From Gemmatimonadota bacterium (GTDB lineage: Bacteria; Gemmatimonadota; Gemmatimonadetes; Palauibacterales; Palauibacteraceae), in assembly GCA_030601615.1 (NCBI GenBank), contig JAUVTH010000115.1, positions 1-5,345 on the forward strand: 5,345 nt of DNA. The letters run 5' to 3'. This document shows, piece after piece, positions 1-5,345 of the stretch. The notes below the pieces were generated by a model, which saw only the letters and a program-made list of their open reading frames with translations, did no database searches and was not told the origin of the DNA. The position numbers were made by a program, and so were the translations under genes. Within the stretch, counting starts at the first letter, position 1, and the number at the start of each line of letters is the position of its first letter.

Positions 1-851
1 TGCCGCCGCGTGGACTCGGCGTACGGCCATACGCTGAATTCGACGGCCGGGGCGGCCAGCAGACGGAGGTCCAGGTTCCCGTACAGGGAGTGTTCTCCCT
101 CGATCGTCCCGCCAGCCGACCAGTGATCCCCGAGACTCCACACCTGGAGCAAAGAGGCCCCGTAGTTCCTGCGGAGGCCGATAGTGGTCGAACCGTCGCT
201 CAGCTCGAACGAGCTCTCGGCGTACCTCCCGTACAGCCAGAGCTCCGTCTTCATCTCCTCAGTCGTACGGTTGGCGGATACCGAGCCCGACACCGAGTAA
301 TCGCTGGTCCGCGTCTCCCCGCCCAGCGATCCGTTGCCGCGCAGTCGAAAGATCCAGGAATTCCATGGATCTCCGGCCTCGACGGCCGACAACCGCGTCT
401 CCGTCGGCTCGGTCCAGGTCACCTCGATCCGGGCCGCCTGGGGTGTGCGCGCCACGTACGCGATCAGACCGAGCTCGATGGTTCGCGTCAGCTGCTCGCG
501 CTCTTCGGCATCGGTGTCCGTGGGGCTCGAGGTTTGCAGCAACGTGTCGCTGACCGAGGCCATGTCGCCGAGGCCGATGAACGCCAGAGTGTTCTCGCGT
601 CCCCCGGCCCCTGTCCGGCGGGACGTGACGAGTACGTGAACCTGGGCGTCCTGGCGATCGCGGACCCAGTCGATGTAAGGGATCTCGCGCCGGATGTGAT
701 CGAAGTCGCATCGGGTGCGACAGTCGAGGAATACTCGAACCGTCTCTCCGGCCTCTCGGAATTCCTGATCGGCCGCGGCGGCCGGCTCCTGGGCGACTGC
801 GAACGTTGCCTCCAGGAGGAGTGCCAACGGGAGCAGATGCTGTATCTTCAT
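1..851 (-). CDS. Secreted/outer-membrane conserved hypothetical protein (N-terminal 283 residues, C-terminus beyond window)
   Basis: The frame is open from an ATG at 851-849 to the window edge, giving 283 residues and no stop. It begins with a signal peptide: MKIQH, a Leu/Ala-rich core (residues 6-19) and a likely AVA|QE cleavage after residue 20. A soluble segment follows (about 35-145) with the pattern FLDCRTRCDFDHIRREIPY, a Cys pair (C44, C48), then WVRDRQDAQVHVLVTS and a GGRENTLAFIG stretch. From about 163 (PWNSWIFRLRGNGSLGGE) the protein alternates polar and aromatic/hydrophobic residues in short strands ending in PAVEFSVWPYAEST, as outer-membrane beta-barrels do. I recognise this arrangement from uncharacterised proteins common in Gemmatimonadota, but no function is known to me. 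No upstream in-frame start lies nearby and the Shine-Dalgarno is weak. The gene is divergent from the homoserine dehydrogenase. Existence of the gene is well supported; the barrel is inferred. Confidence 0.85.
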   Translation of the reverse strand, partial: MKIQHLLPLALLLEATFAVAQEPAAAADQEFREAGETVRVFLDCRTRCDFDHIRREIPYIDWVRDRQDAQVHVLVTSRRTGAGGRENTLAFIGLGDMASVSDTLLQTSSPTDTDAEEREQLTRTIELGLIAYVARTPQAARIEVTWTEPTETRLSAVEAGDPWNSWIFRLRGNGSLGGETRTSDYSVSGSVSANRTTEEMKTELWLYGRYAESSFELSDGSTTIGLRRNYGASLLQVWSLGDHWSAGGTIEGEHSLYGNLDLRLLAAPAVEFSVWPYAESTRR

Positions 852-993
852 CCACGCGTCAGGTAGAAGAGTTTCGGGTCGCCGACGGTCGGCAGTTTGG
901 TGGGATGACTCCCGCCCCTTTAACAGCAACAGGCATACCGTCCCGGGCGTTGAGTCAGGACGCCGTGGGGAATCGACAGGAGCGTCGCACACC
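852..993. promoter_or_regulatory. Divergent intergenic control region with two dyad elements
   Basis: This 142-bp spacer separates the starts of two divergent genes, so it must hold the start-side signals of both unless one gene has none. Two inverted repeats stand out. Positions 881-893 read GCCGAC-G-GTCGGC, a perfect 6-bp dyad around one central base. Positions 899-916 form a 7-bp stem (GGTGGGA / TCCCGCC, one T-G wobble) with a TGAC tetraloop. A weaker 5-bp pair (GGCGT 946-950, ACGCC 960-964) lies nearer the plus-strand gene. A ribosome binding site CAGGAG at 977-982 precedes the ATG at 994 by 11 bases. I find no convincing sigma-70 -35/-10 pair on either strand. The dyads could be operators or chance in GC-rich DNA. 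Confidence 0.4.
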
Positions 994-2037
994 ATGGAAT
1001 ACAAGCTCGCCATCATCGGATTCGGTAACGTCGGACAGGGTTTCGCGGAGATCCTCCGCGACCACGGCCCGCGACTTCTGGAGCAGTTCGGGGTCCGCTA
1101 CACGATCGTCGGAGTGAGCGACACGCTGAAGGGCAGCGTTCACGATGCGGCTGGTCTGGATCCCTCCGATCTCATCGACGCGGTTCGCCTCTCGGGCAAC
1201 CTGGACGGCGTGGATGTTCCGGACAGGGGATGGGACGGGGCCGAGATGGCCCGCCTCAGCTCGGCGGATATCGTGATCGAGCTGAGCTACACGGATCTCG
1301 AGACCGGTGAGCCGGCGACCGGACACATCCGGGCGGCGCTGGAGGCAGGGAAGCACGTGGTTACGAGCAACAAGGGGCCGGTGGCCCTTCATTATGCCGA
1401 GCTGGCCGCAATGGCCCGCGAGCGAGGCCTCGAGATCGGGGTCGAAGGCACCGTGATGAGTGGCACGCCGACCGTGCTCACCGGAATGCACCTCCTCCGG
1501 GCGGCGGGGATCAAGCGGGTGCAGGGCATCCTGAACGGAACCTGCAACTACATCCTCACTCGGATGGAAGAGGGGTCGACCTATGAGGATGCCCTCGACG
1601 AGGCCCAGAAGAAGGGCTACGCCGAGGCGGACCCGGCGGGCGACGTGGAGGGGTTCGACGCGGCGGGGAAGGTCGTGATCCTGGCCAATCTTCTGATGGG
1701 CGTGCCGATCGGGATGGACGACGTGGACCGAACGGGCATTTCAGGCCTCACACCCGCTGACATAGCCGAGGCGCGGGAAGCGGGAGAGCGCTGGAAGCTG
1801 ATCGGAACGCTGGAGCCGGCCGATGGCGGCGTGCTGGCCTCGGTACGGCCGGAGCGCGTGCCGCTGTCCCACCCGCTGGCTTCCGTCGGCGGTGCGACCA
1901 ACGCAGTCACCTACTCGACCGAGCTTCTGGGGGACGTGACGCTCGTCGGTCCGGGTGCAGGGCGAATCGAAACCGGGTATTCGATCCTCGTGGACCTGCT
2001 GGAAATCCATCGTACGGCACCGCGCGCGGGTCGCTGA
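994..2037 (+). CDS. Homoserine dehydrogenase, short form without ACT domain
   Basis: This 347-residue cytoplasmic enzyme should interconvert homoserine and aspartate 4-semialdehyde using NAD(P)(H). The N-terminal Rossmann fold opens with KLAIIGFGNVGQGF (GxGxxG at 9-14). ALEAGKHVVTSNKGP carries Lys127, matching the catalytic lysine near the nicotinamide. The family signature follows: NGTCNYIL (181-188), then GYAEADPAGDVEGFDAAGK with Glu211, Asp222 and Lys226 in the positions of the yeast enzyme's Glu208, Asp219 and Lys223. The dimerisation/cofactor closing segment VGPGAGRIETGYSILVDLL (318-336) completes the fold. The protein stops there, so it lacks the roughly 90-residue ACT domain that gives threonine feedback in forms of about 430 residues. 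Start: ATG 994 with CAGGAG 11 bases upstream. It leads a three-gene run with an aldehyde dehydrogenase and a PLP gamma-enzyme, which suggests homoserine oxidation rather than ordinary threonine/methionine synthesis, but direction and cofactor preference cannot be read from the sequence. A biosynthetic hom gene remains possible. Confidence 0.93.
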   Translation: MEYKLAIIGFGNVGQGFAEILRDHGPRLLEQFGVRYTIVGVSDTLKGSVHDAAGLDPSDLIDAVRLSGNLDGVDVPDRGWDGAEMARLSSADIVIELSYTDLETGEPATGHIRAALEAGKHVVTSNKGPVALHYAELAAMARERGLEIGVEGTVMSGTPTVLTGMHLLRAAGIKRVQGILNGTCNYILTRMEEGSTYEDALDEAQKKGYAEADPAGDVEGFDAAGKVVILANLLMGVPIGMDDVDRTGISGLTPADIAEAREAGERWKLIGTLEPADGGVLASVRPERVPLSHPLASVGGATNAVTYSTELLGDVTLVGPGAGRIETGYSILVDLLEIHRTAPRAGR

Positions 2038-2130
2038 GTTGAGCGCGAACTGCCGATGACGATTCGGGTGGCCGTCATGCCGACTGCCACCCGACATAGG
2101 CAGGTTTCTCAACAGCCTGCTAAGGAGACA
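2038..2130 (+). repeat. Intergenic nested hairpin element, copy 1
   Basis: The element starts right after the TGA of the homoserine dehydrogenase. Its core is a perfect 9-bp stem, TCGGGTGGC (2064-2072) with GCCACCCGA (2086-2094), and the loop can add GTC/GAC (2074-2076, 2082-2084). Around it, GTTGAG (2038-2043) pairs with CTCAAC (2108-2113), and AACTGCC (2048-2054) pairs with GGCAGGTT (2099-2106) with one bulged G. The tail 2109-2130 matches 3592-3612 in the next spacer at 18 of 22 columns, including GCCTG and TAAGGnGACA. No T-run follows the stem, so it is not a standard intrinsic terminator. The tail supplies the AAGGAG (2122-2127) that serves as ribosome binding site for the gene starting at 2136. 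A role in transcript stability or attenuation is inference. Confidence 0.6.
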
Positions 2131-2135
2131 CAACG

Positions 2136-3548
2136 ATGCGCATGTTTCTGAACGGAAAGTGGGTAGACAGGGAAGAGACCCGCGACGTCGTGGACCCGGC
2201 GAACGGGACCGTGATCGATACAGTGCCCGAGGCCACGGCGGACGACATGCGGGCGGCAATCACGGCGGCCAAGGCAGCCTTCGAGGCCAACCATCCCTTC
2301 CCGGCCCACCGGCGGATAGAGATCCTGCGCGGCGCGGCGGACCAGGTCGCGAGCCGACACGAGGAGTTCTCGCGGATCATCGCCCGCGAGGGAGTGAAGA
2401 CGATCCGCGAGGCCCGGAAGGAGGTCACGCGTTGCATCGAGACGTTGCGCGTGAGCTCGGAGGAGGCACGCCGGATCACCGGCGAGACTGTGCCGTTCGA
2501 TCAGAGCCCGGGGGCCGAGAACCGATTCGGGTTCTACACGCGCGTCCCGGTGGGAGTGGTCGGCGCGATCACGCCGTTCAACGACCCTCTGAACCTGGTG
2601 GCGCACAAGGTCGGCCCGGCGATCGCCGCGGGTAACGCCGTGATCGTGAAGCCGCACGAGGAGACTCCGCTCAGCGCCCTGTTGCTGGCCGAGGCCCTGG
2701 AGACGGCCGGACTTCCGGCCGGCCTGCTGCAGGTGATCACCGGCGCCGGAGCCGTCGTGGGCGATGCACTCGTCACGGATCCCCGCGTCCGGACACTGTC
2801 ATTCTCCGGTGGCCGCGAGACAGGCGAGAAGATCCTCGGCCGGGCGGGTATGAAGAAGGTCGGCATGGAGCTCGGCAGCATCGCTCCCGTGATCGTCATG
2901 GCCGACGCGAAGCTCGATGAAGCGGTGGCCTCCAGCGTGAGCGGAGCCTACTGGGCGGCGGGGCAGAATTGTCTGCACGTACAACGACTCCTGCTCCACG
3001 AGGACATTTACGACGAGTTCATCAAGCGGTTCGTGGAGGCGACCGAGATGTACACCGTCGGTGACAAGCAGGACGAAGACACCGACATGGGTCCCCTGAT
3101 CACCGAGGACGTGGCGAAGCGAGTCGAGGCCTGGGTGCAGGAGGCGGTCGATGCGGGCGCTCGCCTGCTCACGGGCGGCGAACGAAACGGCAGCTTCTAC
3201 CAGCCCACACTTCTGGACAGGGTGCCCGATGAGTGCGCCGTGGCGGCGAAGGAAGTGTTCGGCCCGGTGACGGTGGTGTGGCCGTTCCGGGACCTCGACG
3301 ACGCGCTCGACAAGGCCAACGAGGTGGACTTCGGACTTCAGGGCGCCATCTTCACCACGGACCTCGGCACGGCGTTTCGCGCGGTCGAGGGACTGCGATG
3401 CGGCGGCGTGATGGTCAACGACAGCACGGACTATCGGATCGACGCGATGCCGTTCGGCGGGATGAAAGGCTCCGGTCTCGGCCGCGAGGGCGTCAAGTTC
3501 GCACTCGAGGAAATGACCGAGATCAAGCTCGCATGCTTCAACCTGTAG
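2136..3548 (+). CDS. NAD(P)-dependent aldehyde dehydrogenase, possibly acting on aspartate semialdehyde
   Basis: This is a full-length (470 residues) cytoplasmic member of the aldehyde dehydrogenase superfamily, which oxidises an aldehyde to a carboxylate through a thioester on cysteine. Visible landmarks, in order: TPFNDPLN with catalytic Asn149; the cofactor segment VIVKPHEETP with Lys172 and Glu175, where Glu suggests NAD+; FSGGRETG (223-230) where most relatives have FTGS; MELGSIAP with general base Glu245; GQNC with nucleophile Cys279; KEVFGP with Glu373 and Phe375; and NDSTDYRIDAMPFGGMKGSG near the C-terminus. The last motif places it near the lactaldehyde / phosphonoacetaldehyde / GapN-like branch. 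The residue before Cys279 is Asn, not the Arg of GapN, which argues against a glyceraldehyde-3-phosphate substrate. AAGGAG lies 8 bases before the ATG. Its place between a homoserine dehydrogenase and a gamma-enzyme suggests aspartate 4-semialdehyde as substrate; that is inference from context only. Confidence 0.93.
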   Translation: MRMFLNGKWVDREETRDVVDPANGTVIDTVPEATADDMRAAITAAKAAFEANHPFPAHRRIEILRGAADQVASRHEEFSRIIAREGVKTIREARKEVTRCIETLRVSSEEARRITGETVPFDQSPGAENRFGFYTRVPVGVVGAITPFNDPLNLVAHKVGPAIAAGNAVIVKPHEETPLSALLLAEALETAGLPAGLLQVITGAGAVVGDALVTDPRVRTLSFSGGRETGEKILGRAGMKKVGMELGSIAPVIVMADAKLDEAVASSVSGAYWAAGQNCLHVQRLLLHEDIYDEFIKRFVEATEMYTVGDKQDEDTDMGPLITEDVAKRVEAWVQEAVDAGARLLTGGERNGSFYQPTLLDRVPDECAVAAKEVFGPVTVVWPFRDLDDALDKANEVDFGLQGAIFTTDLGTAFRAVEGLRCGGVMVNDSTDYRIDAMPFGGMKGSGLGREGVKFALEEMTEIKLACFNL

Positions 3549-3612
3549 CAGGCTGCTGCAGAACCCCGGGCGGTCGCGCGCATGGGGTCCTTCAGCGGCC
3601 TGTAAGGCGACA
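3549..3612 (+). repeat. Intergenic long hairpin element, copy 2
   Basis: The left arm begins at the base after the TAG stop of the aldehyde dehydrogenase gene. Arm 3549-3567 (CAGGCTGCTGCAGAACCCC) pairs with 3584-3602 (GGGGTCCTTCAGCGGCCTG): 16 of 19 Watson-Crick pairs, one G-U and two mismatches, with a 16-base GC-rich loop. TAAGGCGACA (3603-3612) follows directly, as TAAGGAGACA does in copy 1. No T-run follows, so a classic rho-independent terminator is unlikely. The matching right arm and tail in both spacers of this gene run suggest a dispersed intergenic repeat. I have the impression that a GCAGGCTGCTG...CAGCAGCCTGCTAAG type of hairpin recurs in many high-GC bacteria, but cannot verify this here. 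Function is unknown. Confidence 0.65.
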
Positions 3613-3636
3613 TTCAATAGAAGGATGGGTGAGAAG

Positions 3637-5345
3637 ATGGAGAGCACGACGATGACCGGGACGGCGCCGGCCACGGACGAAGGAATGAGCGACCAGGACT
3701 TTGCCGCCGCGAAGCTGCTATCGCCACGACGCCGGACCAGCGAAGCGGTTACGCTCGAGGCGCTGGCGACCGAGCAGCTGAGCCACTTCGGGATCGACAG
3801 GGAGAGCGAATACGGCCGGGTTCTGTACGACGCTGCACTCGACCTGTACCGGGCACACGTCGACGTCACCCGGCTGTGGGAGATCACGCTCGGGACGATC
3901 GACGATCTCGACCGGTCAGACAGGATCGCCTACTTCAACGCCAAGAAGTTCCTGTGCTTCCAGATGGCGAAGGTACTGGACACGCTCCAGCACCCGTTCC
4001 GGAAGTCATTCCAGAGTCTGGGGTTTTCGGAAGGCACCCTGTACGCGAAGGGGCCGTATCCGGTCTTCGACAATGTCACGGCGATATTCGCCGCCAACCC
4101 GGTGATCGTCCGGTCGGCCACGTACATCTACGCGTGCACCGAGTGGGTGAACGACGCGTTCGAGGGTAAGGAGCTTCTGCTCGAGATCTACTCGCGCCTG
4201 CTGAATCCGACCTCCATCTCGCTCGCCAACTACATAGTTGACGTCGAATGTGGGCCGTACGCCTCCGAGTACATGGCTTGGAACTTCAACAGCGGGATGG
4301 CAGCGATCGACGCGCTGCTCAGCCTCCGGCTGAAGCGAGACGCGGTCGTGATCGCGTCTCGCAACGTGTACGGCGGCACGTATCAGCTCCTGCACGACTG
4401 GTTCGCGCGCGAGGACAAGATGAACATCCGTCTCGAGTGGTTTGACGGTCAGTCCGGCGAGGACTTCGAGACGTTTCTCTCCGAGGTGGAAGAGCGCCAC
4501 GCCGATGTTCTGGCCGATCAGCCGGAGATCTTCGTGTTCCTGGAGTCTCCGTGTAATCCGCACGGCTACGTCGCGGACTATCCGGCCATCTGCCGGGTCG
4601 CGCACGAGAAGGGGCACGTCGTGGCCCTCGATTCCACCGTGGCCACGCCGTTTCTGCAGAAGCCGCTTCAGCACGCCGACCGAACGGAACGGCCGGACTG
4701 GGTGATCCACTCCTATACCAAGGATCTCACGGGTACCGGAAACGCGACGGCCGGCGTCGTGATCGGGGAGAATTGCCGGATGTTCATCCCCAAGGGTCAG
4801 AGCTACGGAGGGGTGAATTGGGACGAGACCCTGTTCTGGGGCGTGTACTACATCAAGGGCGCGTTCCTCGCTGCCGACACGGCGTTCGAGGTGATCAGCG
4901 GGATGAAGACCCTGGACGTGAGGATGATGCGAAAGTGCATCAACACGCTCATCCTGGCGCGTTTTCTGGCGTCGCACCCGAAGATCAGCGTCAACTGCAA
5001 CGCCATCCAGGGGAACTCGAATCGTCCGATCCGGAACAAGGTCCTGAAATTCGGACTTTCGGCTCCGCTGTTCACGATCGACTTCGAGCAGGCCGGCCTG
5101 GCGCCCGAGACGTTCGTGCGGTTCTTCGACAGCCTGCCACCGGCATTCCATCACCAGGTGACTCTCGGTCAGTCGAATACGGTAATCCTGTGTCCGGCCA
5201 TGACATCGCATTCGGAGATGGACGATGAGGCGCTGGCAGACGCCGGGATCGCGCGCACCACGATCCGGGTCGCGGTCGGGGACGAGAACCCGAAGGAGCT
5301 GATCTCGCATTTCGTGAACGCGGCGCGCCTCGCGATCGATCCGGA
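3637..5345 (+). CDS. PLP-dependent Cys/Met-metabolism (cystathionine gamma-synthase/lyase family) enzyme with long N-terminal extension; C-terminus beyond window
   Basis: The frame is open to the window edge (569 residues from ATG 3637). It is a fold-type I PLP enzyme of the family doing gamma-replacement or gamma-elimination on homoserine or cysteine derivatives. Family landmarks: RSATY (159-163); YSRLLNPT (185-192), whose Tyr and Arg bind the PLP phosphate of the partner subunit; SGMAAI (219-224); VYGGTY with ring-stacking Tyr245; ESPCNP (303-308); ALDST with Asp332 for the pyridine nitrogen; SYTK with Schiff-base Lys362; and TIRVAVGDE with carboxylate-binding Arg544. Only the last residues should be missing. 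YGGT, not YGCT, argues against a classic methionine gamma-lyase. About 140 residues precede the core: mostly helical and charged, with YFNAKKFLCFQMAKVLDTL (99-117). I do not recognise this part. ATG 3637 is chosen for AAGGA (3621-3625) upstream; ATG 3625 is in frame, but its AGAAGG abuts the codon. Substrate unknown; homoserine chemistry is suggested by the neighbours. Confidence 0.9.
   Translation, partial: MESTTMTGTAPATDEGMSDQDFAAAKLLSPRRRTSEAVTLEALATEQLSHFGIDRESEYGRVLYDAALDLYRAHVDVTRLWEITLGTIDDLDRSDRIAYFNAKKFLCFQMAKVLDTLQHPFRKSFQSLGFSEGTLYAKGPYPVFDNVTAIFAANPVIVRSATYIYACTEWVNDAFEGKELLLEIYSRLLNPTSISLANYIVDVECGPYASEYMAWNFNSGMAAIDALLSLRLKRDAVVIASRNVYGGTYQLLHDWFAREDKMNIRLEWFDGQSGEDFETFLSEVEERHADVLADQPEIFVFLESPCNPHGYVADYPAICRVAHEKGHVVALDSTVATPFLQKPLQHADRTERPDWVIHSYTKDLTGTGNATAGVVIGENCRMFIPKGQSYGGVNWDETLFWGVYYIKGAFLAADTAFEVISGMKTLDVRMMRKCINTLILARFLASHPKISVNCNAIQGNSNRPIRNKVLKFGLSAPLFTIDFEQAGLAPETFVRFFDSLPPAFHHQVTLGQSNTVILCPAMTSHSEMDDEALADAGIARTTIRVAVGDENPKELISHFVNAARLAIDP

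Noticed and set aside
90..866. Long plus-strand open frame of 258 codons
   Set aside because: It is antisense to the exported protein, whose frame gives a signal peptide and coherent domains. The plus-strand translation is Arg/Pro/Gly-rich with no recognisable motif, typical of shadow frames in GC-rich DNA.
950..978. TTGAGT as a possible -35 box for the plus-strand run
   Set aside because: At 17-bp spacing the matching hexamer is TCGACA, too far from TATAAT to support a promoter call.
2064..2094. Strong 9-bp stem read as a rho-independent terminator after homoserine dehydrogenase
   Set aside because: The bases after the stem (CATAGGCAGG) contain no T-run, and a co-directional gene with a good ribosome binding site follows within 45 bases, so I call it a structured element rather than a terminator.
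2799..3887. Minus-strand open frame of 362 codons opposite the aldehyde dehydrogenase and the next spacer
   Set aside because: It spans a real gene, the hairpin spacer and the start of another gene on the other strand, has low-complexity Ser/Arg/His content, and shows no motif.
4006..5310. Minus-strand open frame of 434 codons opposite the PLP enzyme
   Set aside because: The opposite strand carries every catalytic motif of a known enzyme family. The antisense translation is rich in Arg, Val, His and Asp without any family signature.

Overview
The window is GC-rich bacterial chromosome with four protein genes and short, structured spacers. One gene (partial) runs left on the minus strand. Three run right on the plus strand, and the last leaves the window close to its C-terminus. 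The minus-strand protein has a signal peptide and a predicted beta-barrel tail, and it resembles uncharacterised envelope proteins I associate with Gemmatimonadota (and perhaps Acidobacteriota). With the AAGGAG-type ribosome binding sites and strong G/C bias at third positions, this makes a Gemmatimonadota-like Gram-negative the best guess, but there is no marker gene to prove it.

Layout: positions 1-851 (minus) encode the N-terminal 283 residues of the secreted or outer-membrane protein. Positions 852-993 are a divergent control region with two compact dyad elements. Positions 994-2037 encode a homoserine dehydrogenase without the C-terminal ACT regulatory domain. Positions 2038-2135 are a spacer folded into a nested hairpin. 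Positions 2136-3548 encode an NAD(P)-dependent aldehyde dehydrogenase with all catalytic residues. Positions 3549-3636 are a second spacer with a long hairpin whose right arm and tail match those of the first spacer. From 3637 to the window end there is a PLP enzyme of the cystathionine gamma-synthase/gamma-lyase (Cys/Met metabolism) family. It carries about 140 extra N-terminal residues that the usual enzymes of about 400 residues lack.

Working model (inference): the three plus-strand genes form a homoserine-centred pathway. The PLP enzyme would release homoserine from, or make, a gamma-substituted amino acid. The dehydrogenase would interconvert homoserine and aspartate 4-semialdehyde, and the aldehyde dehydrogenase would oxidise the semialdehyde to aspartate. 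This would be a catabolic route, consistent with the missing ACT domain. The gamma-substrate is unknown; canavanine, S-methylmethionine and O-acyl- or O-phosphohomoserine are candidates. The most noteworthy points are this gene combination, the unusual N-terminal extension of the PLP enzyme, and the matching hairpin elements that start right after the stop codons of the two upstream genes.
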